Under the pieces are notes generated by a model. That model had not been told where the DNA came from. It did not search any database and saw only the letters and a program-made list of their open reading frames with translations. This document shows positions 10,692-22,326 of a stretch of DNA of 64,000 bases, in pieces. Position numbers and translations under genes: made by a program. Each line of letters opens with the position of its first letter. Position 1 is the stretch's first letter. Source of the DNA: Symsagittifera roscoffensis (taxonomy: Eukaryota > Xenacoelomorpha > Acoela > Convolutidae); assembly GCF_963678635.1 (NCBI RefSeq), contig NC_087062.1:28978833-29042832 (forward strand). Direction: 5' to 3'.

Positions 10692-12116
10692 ATGTTCAAG
10701 ACAGAAGTAGAGTCAGCTAAAGACAGGGACCGTGGTAAAGCTCTGAGGACATTATTAGAAGCAAACGCTCGTTGGAACACGACCAGGAGAGACACGTCGG
10801 CTAACGATATTAAAAGAATAGTGGACAAAACGAGTACAATAAACCCTGAATTACGGAAAGAGCTCTTATATTCGTGGGAATACGGTTTCATTAAGGATAA
10901 ACCCGAGGAGGTGGAACCAAGCTCGACTAACCTTTTGAGAAAGGATGAAGGCAGAAAGAGTGGAAAGGCGTTAACAAACCCGATGAAGGGGAAAGTACAA
11001 TCAGAAACTCCACACCCAGTAAAAACAGCTGCGGGGGCAATTTATAGAAAGAGTGACATTGCCCAATCAAAATTCTACACTAGTGATATGAGAGATAAAA
11101 GCCCGAAAAAGAATCAATATAGACGAAGCCCACATAGAGATGAGCCGAAATCGAAATCAAAGAAAAAATAAGACGGTTCACGGAAAAAGAACAGCGACTC
11201 CGAAGAAATGCCTGAGATACAAAAACGGTCGAACTTGGAAAATGCAGTGGAACTCTACCAAGATAGTCCACATAATGTAACATCCAAAGAATTAGAAGTG
11301 AACTGAGGCCTTAATTTGGCCGTAAAGAGAGCTAAACCCAACAATGCAGGTCCGGTACTGGGAAACGCAGGGGGCTCAGAACCCAAAGGTGCTGGGAAAA
11401 AGGATAAAAAGCCAACGTGTGAAGAAGCTAGGAAACAGAAAGCTGCAGCAACAGCACGCCAGAGAAACCAGGCAGACGAGTAAGAAGCAAATACATTGTC
11501 ATCTCCAGAAAAAGCCTGTAATTTAAGTACATCCACTCCTAGAAAGGAAATGAACGATAAAAGTAAGGAAATCACCCGAAATAGTTCAGCAGAAAAGATA
11601 TTGGAGACGTTCCAAAGCCGCGACTTAGTTACTGAAGACTGGAATCTTTAAGCAGATCAGGTTTTGACAAGGGGAGTTCAAAAAGAGGCAGAAACAATTC
11701 TGAAAAGTGCGGACTCGAGCGGCGATGAAGGAAGCAATGCGCCTCCAGGTTTTTCAGATGAATCGGGTGAGACTGAAGTACCGGTTAGACCCAGCGGAAG
11801 ACAGACGAAAAACAAAGGCCCAATTCGTTTCGCAAATCCTGTTAAACGTTCTATTAAATTAATTACGACAGATCGAGATATAACAGACCTTAACAAAGCA
11901 TCGCTAGAGGCATACAGAGTCAAACTAGCAACGTTCAAAGCGGATGCCAACAAGCCGGTAGAGACGAAATTGGGATTGCTCGAAAAATATCTCTTTCGTC
12001 GGAAATTTGGAAGCGAGGCTATAGATATTACGAAGATCTGGAATGCTGCATGGCGGGTACCACTTTATTTTGATGAAGATGAAATAGAACATCAGCATAG
12101 AACAGAGAAAAAGTGA
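10692..12116 (+). pseudogene. Gypsy-1 3' charged ORF of unknown function (broken)
   Basis: A single frame runs for about 475 codons from 10692 to 12116, interrupted by only four stops (11169-11171, near 11303, near 11480, near 11650). Such length in one frame suggests a decayed real ORF, either the C-terminal tail of pol or a separate third gene. The product would be Lys/Arg/Glu/Ser-rich, with SPKKNQYRRSPHRDEPKSKS and RPSGRQTKNKGPIRFANP, and a more folded C-terminus (EKYLFRRKFGSEAIDITKIW). No chromodomain or envelope signature is seen: there is no signal peptide, membrane segment or Cys pattern. Confidence 0.55.
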
Positions 12117-12224
12117 AGAATGAGTGCCTCAAGAAAAACTCAAAGCCGTTGAAAACTAATTAAACTGAGTATTAAAACTCATAGTTATTTAAATTTTATA
12201 TGTATACTATATAAAGTTTAGTTA

Positions 12225-12236
12225 TTCCAAGGGGAG
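12225..12236 (+). other. Gypsy-1 polypurine tract
   Basis: The purine-rich stretch ending AAGGGGAG immediately precedes the 3' LTR start (TGTGGTA at 12237). This is the expected place and composition for the plus-strand primer. Confidence 0.8.
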
Positions 12237-12532
12237 TGTGGTACAGCACCTACTGCATGTGCAGTAACTATGTTAACTTCGCTGCACACTAACCTTGGAA
12301 CGCATATCGGTATCTGTAATTATAATATTGTTATTAAGTTATGTCAAGGTCACGCAGTGTTGATCGCTGGTTAGACTTTAGTTTGTTGTTGAGCTCTGCG
12401 TACCAAGATAAGTTTATAGAGCTGGTTCACGGAACCGTAGATCATGAAAGAAAACAAAGTTTCGTATTGAATTAAACTGTTGAAACTAGATCATTTTCAA
12501 TTGAGCTTATAGCATTACATCACCTTACCACA
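12237..12532 (+). repeat. Gypsy-1 3' LTR
   Basis: This 296-bp repeat matches 5456-5761 with a few substitutions and two indels. It is followed by CCGGA (12533-12537), the right copy of the target duplication. Confidence 0.95.
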
Positions 12533-13692
12533 CCGGACAAGCTAAAAAGGAGTCAAGAGTTTGACGGAGATGAATATACTCAACATATTCATAGACCGTG
12601 AAAACGACCATATCCTCCAAAACATGTGCGAAATTTGCTTTCTTTTTTCAGTTGATTGAAATTGGTTTCCTTCCCTAATGAGGTTTGTTCTTTACTGATT
12701 TTACATCTCAAATGTCAGATAAAGCCGTTGTTTTGCTCACGTTTATTTTAAGTTTTTTTTCTCCCGATGACTCAATTTTTCAGGCTCAAAAAAACATAAA
12801 TCTGCTCAATTTTTTATACATTATTAAATATGAGCAGAAAACTGAATTATCAAACCATAAGCCTGAATAGACATAACAATCATAAATAGTTTTACTGATT
12901 TAAATCGTCAGAGCAACAGACGAGGTTTAATCGGTTTTCTGCTTCCCTTTTACAATGGGTTTCGAGCTTCAAAAAAGTGTTTGAAGCAATTTAATCTGGA
13001 CTAATTTCAATTTTTCTCATTTTGACCGCATTAACGTTAAAGCTAGAGAAAATCTGGGCTAGCAAGTCAAGTCAATCGCGGGAAATTTTTTCAAGTGCCC
13101 AAAAATTGATTGTCCTATAATCTATGCAAATTTATCACAACTTTGTGAATGAGGATCTGTGAATAAAAACCCAATTTTGCCTAGAAAATTATATAAAAAA
13201 TCCAACTTTAATCAAAATATAAATTTAAATTTTCCAACGTTTTGAGCGATTTGCTTGAATCTATACTTTTTTAGAAATAAAAATTGAAAAAATAGCCAAA
13301 ATAAAACTAATACGTATAGGAAACCAATTCGTGTACCAAGGTAAAGCCCTGAATAATCTGAATGATGATATTTAACTCAGATGAAAATTTGTTGGCTAAT
13401 AAAAATCAACTTACAAACAAAAACGGAAAAAACAAAGGAACGTATTGTTAAAAACGCTCAGTTAAAAGGTTGAAATTTGACAGAAAAAAATCACCCCAAG
13501 CAAGAACGTTCCGTCACTTTGTGCAGAACTTGCAAAAAAAGCAAATATTCAAAAATGAAAAAATAAACAGGCCGTACAGTTGGAATTGAAAAAATTAAAG
13601 AGAAACAACATACCCGCCACGGTGTTCCATGGATATATGGTCTGTTTCCGCAAATCTCTAAAATGATCATTTCAAACCATTTTAGTCAATTA

Positions 13693-13745
13693 TAACGGGT
13701 TATAATGGATTGTAATAGATTATAATGCATTATAATAGGTTTTTA
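13693..13745. repeat. TTATAATGG 10-bp array
   Basis: Five adjacent 10-bp units of the type TTATAACGGG, TTATAATGGA, TTGTAATAGA, TTATAATGCA, TTATAATAGG. Related palindromic copies (GGATTATAATGGATTATAATCG and others) are scattered at 14370-14500. Confidence 0.75.
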
Positions 13746-14035
13746 TGATTAGGAGTCGTGATTTTTTAAAATCTTGAAAATAAATACTCGAAACTTGAAC
13801 GGTGCAATCGCTAAATTGTGTCTTAAATTTGACTAGAGCAAAAACTGTTATAGTTTTCTTCTTTTTTCTTTTTGTTACCCTTACCGTAAATATTTCACCC
13901 TAACACCCTTCATTTTTACTTTCTTCACTTAACAATACCTTCCCTTACTTACAGATACCGTAAAATTGCGTGAAAACACCGTAAACGAGTGCCCCTTCCC
14001 CTGCAGACCTTTACGCCCCCCCCCCAAAAAAAAGT

Positions 14036-14175
14036 TACGTGGGGAGCGGTAGACGGGGGATGAGGGTAGGTGGGATGGGCTGGGGTAGGTGTGAGGGGTA
14101 GGGTAGGCGGGGGGAGGGAAGGGAAGGGGTAGACTTGAATGAGGATAGGTGAGGTGGGAGTAGGTGTGTGTATCA
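14036..14175 (+). repeat. G-rich tract with quadruplex-forming potential
   Basis: About 135 bases with many G3-G6 runs separated by one to five bases (for example GGGGTAGGGTAGGCGGGGGGAGGG). It directly follows C10A8 at 14016-14033. The complementary strand gives a proline-rich open frame that is not a credible gene. Confidence 0.7.
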
Positions 14176-15008
14176 TTGTGGGTGGATGGGTGTTAATTTG
14201 GGCGTGTTCAGCTTGGGTGTTAAAATTGAGAACAACTGGGTTTTAAGTGTAAAAAACACAGTTTTGAAAAATTCAACCAAATGTGAGTAGGTTTAGAAAT
14301 CGATTAGGTTGCGAGTAATGCAGAAAAAGCTGCGAATTTTTTTCAGAATTTTTGGGAAAAAATTATAGATTTATAATTCATTATAATCCGTTATAATGGA
14401 TTTTAAGTGGATCATTATCGTTTAACTTCTTGAAAATTCATGGATTATAATGGATTATAATCGATTACGTAGTCCCAATGTGTTATTACAATCGATTATA
14501 AACGGCAACATTTTGATCACGTAAATTAATTAAAATCGGTTATTATCCGTGGAGCCTCACTGCGGGTAATGACAAATCTTGCAAAATTCTAGAGAATTCC
14601 ACTATTTAAGGCGAGTTAAGCCAAAAATTGATCAGCAGACCCATTCAAATTGGTGTTTTGTCAGCCTCATAAAAGCAATGGAGATTTTCAACTTTTTCAT
14701 TATGCATGCTCCTCCGGGTGGGGAGCAGGGGGTGACTTCTCTATATTTTGAGGAAAAAAATCAAAGTAATTTCCTTTTCGAGCTTATCAGGTCAAAAGAC
14801 GACGTTCCAAAAGACTAATCCTCATTTGTTTTATTCAAAACTACTGCACTTGAGTGATCAAATTGTGGTATTTAGGGTATAATACTGAAACCGGGCAATG
14901 AAATCTAGAGCTGAGCAATTCGTTGAACAAATTTTCTGCCAACTAAGGCGATAAAAGGGCAAACTTAATGTTTTTCTTGCAAAGTCTCCTTTGGAGTAGA
15001 TACAGAGA

Positions 15009-15208
15009 NNNNNNNNNNNNNNNNNNNNNNNNNNNNNNNNNNNNNNNNNNNNNNNNNNNNNNNNNNNNNNNNNNNNNNNNNNNNNNNNNNNNNNNNNNNN
15101 NNNNNNNNNNNNNNNNNNNNNNNNNNNNNNNNNNNNNNNNNNNNNNNNNNNNNNNNNNNNNNNNNNNNNNNNNNNNNNNNNNNNNNNNNNNNNNNNNNNN
15201 NNNNNNNN
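15009..15208. other. Assembly gap (200 N)
   Basis: Exactly 200 undetermined bases, probably a scaffolding gap of arbitrary length. The open frame spanning it is meaningless. Confidence 0.99.
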
Positions 15209-18196
15209 TTTGGAATAAACAGCTTGTCTGTAAAAAAAATTACATGCCAGATAATTTGTTTTTGTTAATAACTGTTTAAAAGCGGCTTTGAGGCTTTCTC
15301 CATGGTTCGAAAAACAAACGCTCAGAGTTGATTTTCGAGCCCCATTTCACCAAGCACACAAAAAAAGCTGTTTTCAGTTTTTCAATAATGTTTTGATATT
15401 CAGTCTTTCTTCATAATTTCAACTAAATGTGTTGAAGTTCAGTGTTTTCTGATACAATCTGACTGTAAAGTTATTCACGGGGAACAGTCACCCAAACTTT
15501 CGGAGTTACACCAAGTATTGTACAGCATCGGAAATAAACGAACTGTCTCACGGGCCACGGACTTGGCTTGATTCCGAATAGTATATCAAGAACAATTGCA
15601 ACCCCTCGCATTATTTAAACAACATTTGTGAAAAATTTTCGCTTTCAATGAAAAAAGTTTTGTTGGGGGTTATCAAAGCTGGCCCTTGATTTTCTCGAGC
15701 CAGTGTACGAATGGTTTTGTTAGCCAATGATTGTTAGCTGTGATGCGACGAACCGTCATTATACACCAGTAAAAAATAGATTTTTCGCTTTTCATTCAAT
15801 TTTTTCGTAATAGTATCAAGTCTCAAGAATTAAGCTAAGTCGTCTTTATTGTTTCGGGGGCTCAATTCTGGACAAGACGCAAGTGTTTTAAAGGCAGAAA
15901 ATTAAATAATGATATATATGTCGCTCACATTTAAGTTTCGTTTTCGCCTAATATAGTTTTGCTTAATAATATAGCCGTTTTAAAGTCCATATTACATTAT
16001 TTTAAAAACAATTAGAAGTTTATTTTCCACCTCTAATTAGCAAATATTAACTTCATCGGACTAATTCAGATCGATTTTTAACTCTGAGGACACTCGGAAG
16101 CTGAGCCGATGCCCGTCAACTCAGTGTGACGCATGCTTTTATTTTAATTAACCTGGGGCTAAACTGGGCTGTCTTTTATGATCAGGAGTTCCTTTTTCCG
16201 CTTGCCATCTTAAGTACAGTTATTTTTGGGGATATAATGCATTTGGTAAAAAGCATTACTAATTCAATTTCTTTGCGGGTGGGACATTTCCAGTTCACAC
16301 TACTCAACCTACCCCCCCCCCCCCCCACCCCTCCCTCGACCAAGTCCCACAATCTCTAAGTCCCAATCCCTAACCCTTACCCAAATTACGTCTAAGTATA
16401 ATTGCACCCTGGGTCGTCCTTACGGTTATATAAACCTATTCATCAAGTCTTTCCTAATTACGCACATTTAAATTTACGCCCTGGGCGCTAATCCATTCTT
16501 TTCAGGCGCAAAATGGCAAAACTAATGCATTTTCTTTGTTCAGGGGCTTTATCAAAAGTGAAGGACCTAATTCTAGACCTAGACCTAATTGATACCAATT
16601 TCAATGGAAGCTGCCTCTTTCTAAGAAAACTCGGCTTCAACGGGCAAAGAGGTTGGATTTGAATAGCACTTCATGGAAACGAAATGGTGAAGAAAAGTTG
16701 ATCATATCCTGAAGAAATTTCCAACAAGTTCATCCCAAAACTGAGTTGAAACGAATGTGATTTGGTCTTGATAATTCAGAGCTGAAAAAAACAACAACCA
16801 ATCAATTGGCTGTGTTTTAATCAAGATTGCATACACCTATGTCGAAGTTTTTTGAAGAAGAAGACTATTGACTATTAGTCCAATTTTCGTTCATACAAAT
16901 CCCATCATGCATATTTTCTTAATATGGTATTTTGAGCAGAATTAGTCTTGTATTTATATTGTTTTATTCAAAGTTTTCTTTTCACTTCAAATATCTCTCC
17001 AAATAAACAAGTAACTATTAGTTTGATCGTAATTTATTTTTTTCTGGACCTCAAATGATTTTTCTGCAAGATGCACAAATTGTATTTTAGATGCAAGTGA
17101 AGCGCTTCTGAGATACGCCAATTATATAATAAAACTACACCGATTAAACCAGTTATATAATATAACATCGTCATCCTTCTAAATTCAGAGGAAAAAAATA
17201 GATTTTTAAATGCTTTTGTTAAACTCAATTCTGGCTGTTTCTAGTCTTATAACAAGGAAATGCTTCCATTTTACGGTGCATTTTTCGCTTTTCAAGCCAA
17301 TATTTCGGTTTCAGGTAAAGTGTAAGGAATTTATGATTGTTACAAATTATGTAAGAAAACTTCAAAAGCTAATCAACTCAATCGCCTGTTGGTATCCAGT
17401 TGCTTCACAACCCCGACCCTCCGTAATGATACGTCTGGTGACAAAAAAGTCGGTCTCGATTTTCTCATTAAATATCAAATAAACATGAACTACTGCGAAA
17501 ATGCGTTAACAAAAATCAAAAACCTGAATCAAAACCTACATGATGTTCTTATGCGATATGACACGAAAACTGCTGCCGCGTAAGATAAAGCTACGCTTCA
17601 TGTTCAAAATAACCATGACACGCGAGACCCACCAATCAGGAGAAAGGCGAAATAAACCTGAGGGATTCGACCCCTTGTCTGCCCATAGGGTCAAACTGTG
17701 GTACAAATTTACGACATCCATTATTGGTCGACCAATCTTAGAACTGTAGTAAAATGTAGTAAAATAGAAATAGAACCTGGACTGGTCTTGCTGTGCAAAT
17801 GAGTACTCTTTCAGTAATGTTTCATTAAACTTTCAGTGTTGTATTTTTGTGCAGTGCCATTTTCAATTTGATTGAAGAGGACTCAGAGACAAAATGCTGG
17901 CTGTAACAGTACTGATTTAGAGCCATTATAGGGCTTTTGCGCAATTTCAAAGAAACAGAGATAACTGTATAGTTACAACTTTCCTGAAAATCTACCGATT
18001 TCTTGTCGTCCTTGTTTTTTCTAGACTATAAAACAAGGAACTGGTTTTTGCGTTGGCTGCATTTCAGTTATCTCAAGAAGCGTGTACCCGCAGTGACAAA
18101 AATTGATAAAAATCGATTATCTACAGAAAAAAAAAACATCATGTGATAATGCAAGATTGGCCTTGAATAAGTAATAACAATACATAACAGAATATT
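15209..18196. other. Gene-free stretch
   Basis: No gene is supported. A 15-base C run lies at 16312-16326. A fragment of dispersed repeat R3 (GGGATTCGACCCCTTGTCTGCCC) lies near 17660-17685. Open frames here are short and show no domain. Confidence 0.6.
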
Positions 18197-19285
18197 AACA
18201 AGACTGCTCGTATCAGGGCGAAGCCCTGAATGTTCCGACTGCCTTTTAAGGTTTATGAAGCAGCAGTAATAAAACAAAAAATTAAATGAAATAAAACAAA
18301 ATAAAAATTTTTTTTCTAAAAATTGAAATTTTTTATGAAAATCATCCCCCCACACGCCATATAAAGTACAAAAAGATAGATTTCGTTCCCTGTAACAAAT
18401 CATATATGGCAAATAAGCTTCGTTCAACCAATTTGGAACGATTTATAAGACGGATTAAATCTCCGCTTACGCGTTAATAGCGCGAATTGTATCGCGCGTT
18501 AATTGTCCCAAATTGCTCAAATTGGCCAAAATGGCAATCTTTAAACACTTTACGAAAAAGGATCACAGGTAAAATATCTTTTCAAATTTAAGCTCAAGAC
18601 AACAATGGCGTTCGAATAATATGAAAAAATTCGGTCAAAAATAGCTATTTAAAAAGTCGAAACTTGTCTGAAGAAAAAAAAAACCACCCCGAGCACAAAT
18701 ATTCCTTTACTTTCGTATCGAAAGTCCGAACAATAATAACAAGACTGCTCGTATCAGGGCAAAGCCCTGAATGTTCCGACTGCCTTTTAAGGTTTATGGA
18801 GCAGTAATAACTTCAAAAAATTAAATGAAATAAAAAAAAATGAAAATTTTTTTTTCTAAAATTTGAAATTTTTTCAATGAAAATCATCCCCTCACACGCC
18901 AAATAAAGTACAAAAGGATAGATTTCGTTCCTTGTAACAAATCAATTATGGCAAATAAGCTTCGTTCAACCAAATTGAAACGATTTCTAAGACGAATTAA
19001 TTTTCCGCTTACGCGTTAATAGCTCGAATTATATCGCGCGTTAATTGTCCTAAATTGGTCAAAATGGCCAAAATGGCAACCTTTAATCCCTCATAACTTT
19101 ACGAAAAATGATCACAGGTGAAATATATTTTCAACTTTAAGCTCAGGACAACAATACCTTTTGAATGATTTTAAAAAAAATCCGTCAAAAATGGCTAGTT
19201 AAAAAGTCGAAATTTGTCTGAAGAAAAAAAACCCACCCCGAGCACAAATATTCCGTTACTTTCGCATCGAAAGTCGGAACAATAA
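18197..19285 (+). repeat. Interspersed repeat R1, head-to-tail tandem pair
   Basis: Unit 1 is 18197-18737 (541 bp) and unit 2 is 18738-19285 (548 bp). Both start AACAAGACTGCTCGTATCAGGGC and end near GAACAATAAT. Each starts with a 6-bp hairpin (CAGGGC, 3-nt loop, GCCCTG) followed by AATGTTCCGACTGCC. Unit 2 ends with a second hairpin at 19251-19279 built around ACTTTCG-CAT-CGAAAGT. A third, diverged copy lies at 57977-58960. No coding capacity is seen, so this is a non-autonomous element of unknown class. Confidence 0.85.
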
Positions 19286-21152
19286 TTCTCCAAGGTTACT
19301 GTGGCTACAGTACTACACAGTACCGCATACTAAAAAAAGTGCAATTCTTTTTTTATCCCGTAAAAATTCGATTACAACCATTAGATAATCGATAAAAAAA
19401 TTTTTCTTTTGAAAAGGGGGTTTTCTACTGTATATCTTCAATTTATAATCAATAAAAACAACAAATTTGGTTTTTCTTTGTCAATTTTTACACAGACTAC
19501 ATACAGATTTTATGAAAATTATCTACAGATTATCTACAGGTTAAATATAGATCATTTACACATTATATACAGATTACATAAAAATATATACAGGTTAAAT
19601 ACAATTATACACAGACTATTTTTCGGATAGCTCAGTTTGGCTCCTTTTTTTTTGAAGGCTTCAGTTTTACAAAAACAGGCCAGTCCAAAATGTTCAAAGT
19701 TCATGTGTAAGTTGGTGTTGAACCAATAGTAAAGTTGTCTTGCAAATAAAACGTTCAAATCGCGTGGGAAAAAGGGCAAGTTAATTTTCAAATTTTCTGG
19801 ATGTTGCAGTGAAAAAAAAAAAGAGAAAAATGGCAGAAATGCCGACTAATTTGGGCCTTCTGTTATGTATGTTTGTGTAGTTCAAAACTCATATGAATGC
19901 ATGTGCAGTCAGTAAATGTAAACAGTAATGAAAGATTGTCTTGTGTTTTTTGATTTATTTAAATATAATTAAAATTTGCTACCCAGTTTAGGTCACTGTC
20001 GCAGTTGGAGTTTATATTTCTGCTGGTCTGTTGGAGTGCTCCTTCTCATCAGTCGTAGAAAGTTCTGCGTTAAATTTTTTTTTCAAAAACATCAATATTC
20101 AGAATTCAAGTTTCAGTTTTCAATATTCAGTTTCAGGTTTTTTGGATCTCCTTAACTAATACCCCGTATTGTAAAAGGTAGAGAATTTCGTTAATCAGAA
20201 CGAAATCTGCTCATGCCTTACCAATGCTTCATTTCTCTATAAGGTGAATATTTTTGGGAGAGTAATTAGAGAGATTCTGTTGTTCGTTTTTATTTTAAAT
20301 AAATTTAGTTGGGCTGATATAAATTTCTCAATTTGAATTCATTTTTTTGTTTTCATAAAGCATTTTTTTCGAGTAGCAAAACTTATTTTCTAGGTTTTAT
20401 AACCAATTATTTTTTGCCCTTCAAAATCGATTTTATTCAAGTTCTATACAGGTTTTCCACAAATTAAACACATCATCTGCATTTTATCTACAGATTATAC
20501 GCAGGTAGTTTTTTATATGGATTATCTACATATTATATACAAATTATATACATGTTTTATACACTACAAAATTAATCATCACGACAAACTGGGGACCAAT
20601 TTAAAATTCACGTGTAAATAGACCAAGTGAACATCCTCTCCACTAAACGGTTTTGGGGATGAAGAAGTTAATTTGGTCCCAAACTACTTCGCATTAGGTT
20701 AATTTAACTAACTTTAATTTTAAGATTTTGAAATATTCAAACGAACTATTTAAGCTAGGCCACATGATAGGATTTATACTGAACTTAGAAGCATGGAAGC
20801 GGGGCAGGTTTTCCAAGGGGAGTTTTTATAACGGGAGGAGCGGCAGAGGCGTTGAATGTGTTCGAAAACATACTTCACGATCTTCTCAGATATATCATAT
20901 CAAAACAAGGATAGCCGAATGTTGTGCAAGAAGCACAGAATGTTCCGACCACCTTCTCAATTTTTTTCTTAAAAATATTGTTTCTTACATTTTTTAAATT
21001 AAAGTAACAAAGACGCAGAAGCACATTTCTTATCATTGCTTAATCTCTCGGGCGAACGCCAAAACTAAATTCTGGTAGTAGCAATTCGCAGTTTGGAAAC
21101 CTAAACCTAACAAAAGTCCTTACTCAGATAAATTCAATGAGTGGAAGTTTGG
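19286..21152. other. Gene-free stretch before ERV-L
   Basis: No gene is supported. It contains the CAGATTA arrays (19485-19625, 20450-20570). Around 20895-20990 lies a copy of hairpin repeat R2 (AAGGATAGCCGAATGTTGTGCAAGAAGCACAGAATGTTCCGACCACC). The R2 copy is similar to the left end of the repeat at 52005. Confidence 0.6.
19485..19625. repeat. CAGATTATCTA-type array
   Basis: Imperfect units of about 10-12 bp (ACAGATTATCTACAGGTTAAATATAGATC and similar) are repeated here. The same motif recurs at 2195-2300, 2790-2850 and 20450-20570. Read as protein it gives a Tyr/Arg/Leu/Ile repeat, which is a by-product. Confidence 0.65.
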
Positions 21153-21850
21153 TGTAGTATTGCGAAATACTACACACACAAAAGGCCATTGTCTTAATTG
21201 TTTATTTAACGACCCAATTCTAAATTGGAGCGTGCCATTTAAATTAAAGCTACTTTTCACTAAATCAGATATTGACTGATTTACTCTTATTAGGACTATT
21301 AAATCTTGTTTTGAAAATCCACTCCTTTTTAAATACTTGTCCAATTTTTCTCATTTTTTCATGCTCAAAATTTTAAAAGGGCGGCGATTATTAATACGTC
21401 CCTTTTAACTTAACTTGAAACAAACTGGATAAATATTTAGCAGTCTTGCCGGCTGCACTGAAATTCTCCTTGCTTTGATTAAGCAGAGGTGCACCTGCAA
21501 TATGATGCATCAGAGAGAGTAATATGAATTTTTAATAAGACAAACTGAAGGCTGCGGTTTTTATCAAAGGGGACTAATAAGTTGAAGATATTTGATTTGA
21601 AAAAATCAAATAAAAACTAGTTGAAAATTCCCTTATTAAAAAGGGAGAACAAAGGAGCAGGTGAAACCTGAATAACTAAAGATTGAATCAGCCGCCGGTT
21701 TATGCTTATGAGCAAAAGGACTGGCCTGAAATCTTCAGTGTTTCATTTTGCTCAGTCAGCAGCAAGTCATTTCTCTTCAGTCAGATCTTTTAAAAATAAA
21801 TAATTTTTCTTTTCTGCACTAACACTAAAATTAATCTAGCCCTTTTCATT

Positions 21851-21858
21851 TATAAAAA
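21851..21858 (+). promoter_or_regulatory. Candidate LTR core promoter (TATA box)
   Basis: TATAAAAA lies about 700 bp into the LTR, where a U3/R boundary is plausible. The same sequence occurs in the 3' LTR at 51091-51098. No start site can be fixed from sequence alone. Confidence 0.45.
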
Positions 21859-22241
21859 GAGAATAAATTCTCATTTTAAGTTTGATTTGAAAAATTATAA
21901 ATCGAGATAATCGAGATACGCACCCCCGAGGAAGTCTGGACTACAAGTACCCAAAGGACTACGGCAAGACGATTCAGACGACCCAACCAGAAGTGCTGAC
22001 TTGGACAAACATCAAGGGCAACCATACATACTAATCAGCCACCGACCTTAGTAAGAAGATAAAATTTTGATGAATAAAATAAGATTTGCTCAACCTCCCC
22101 TCATAGGTATATTTCTTTAAGCTGTTCGATTCATTTATATAATCTAATAACCCAGTGCTCTGTATCTAACCAACTAATTAATTCATACCTTTTCTAACTA
22201 TTGTTTCTACTCTACTTTTTGTCAAGACAATTTGACGATCT

Positions 22242-22250
22242 AAGGTGAGA
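22242..22250 (+). promoter_or_regulatory. Candidate major splice donor in the 5' LTR
   Basis: AAGGTGAGA matches the metazoan donor consensus, upstream of the primer site. Splicing from here could make env and accessory mRNAs, since those genes lie more than 20 kb downstream. In the 3' LTR copy the site reads AAGGTGAAA. Confidence 0.4.
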
Positions 22251-22308
22251 CTTATAATTTAGGATAAAATTACTAAGCATTCAACCAGCAATGAGCGCTT
22301 AGTAAAAC

Positions 22309-22326
22309 TGGTGCGACCGCAGCAGA
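22309..22326 (+). other. ERV-L primer-binding site
   Basis: TGGTGCGACCGCAGCAGA begins directly after the last base shared with the 3' LTR and starts with TGG, as a tRNA-primed site should. The primer tRNA was not identified. Confidence 0.6.

Larger units (their letters stand above)
5456..12532 (+). mobile_element. Gypsy-1: decayed Ty3/gypsy LTR retrotransposon
   Basis: This is a complete but inactivated element of 7077 bp. It has LTRs at both ends starting TGTGGTA and ending TACCACA, and a 5-bp target duplication CCGGA at 5451-5455 and 12533-12537. A primer-binding site follows the left LTR and a purine tract precedes the right LTR. The internal order is gag, protease, RT, RNase H, integrase, which defines Ty3/gypsy. 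The paired zinc-knuckle arrangement in gag and the RT and integrase motifs resemble arthropod/nematode gypsy elements of the K02A2.6-like type (inference). Many stops and frameshifts and the LTR indels mark it as an old copy. Confidence 0.95.
12538..15008. other. Gene-free stretch with simple repeats
   Basis: No gene is supported. It contains two ATTATAATGG-type arrays, a G-rich block and a C10A8 junction (14016-14033), listed separately. The open frames at 12685-12870 and 14579-14818 are short and show no recognisable domain. Confidence 0.6.
21153..22308 (+). repeat. ERV-L 5' LTR
   Basis: This 1156-bp repeat starts with a perfect hairpin, TGTAGTATT-GCGA-AATACTACA, and ends AGTAAAAC, not the usual CA. 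It differs from the 3' LTR by about 13 substitutions and no indels by hand count, roughly 99% identity, so the insertion is fairly young. It contains a TATA-like box at 21851-21858 and AATAAA at 22073-22078. A consensus splice donor, AAG|GTGAGA, lies at 22242-22250. Confidence 0.9.

Noticed and set aside
13949..14176. Proline/threonine-rich minus-strand ORF
   Set aside because: It is the complement of the G-rich tract, with no start context or domain.
14968..15279. ORF across the N run
   Set aside because: Its middle is undetermined sequence, so the frame has no meaning.
16312..16385. Telomere-like DNA (CCCTAACCC words) after the C run
   Set aside because: The words are irregular, with no repeated TTAGGG or TTAGG unit. 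It is a C-rich simple tract.
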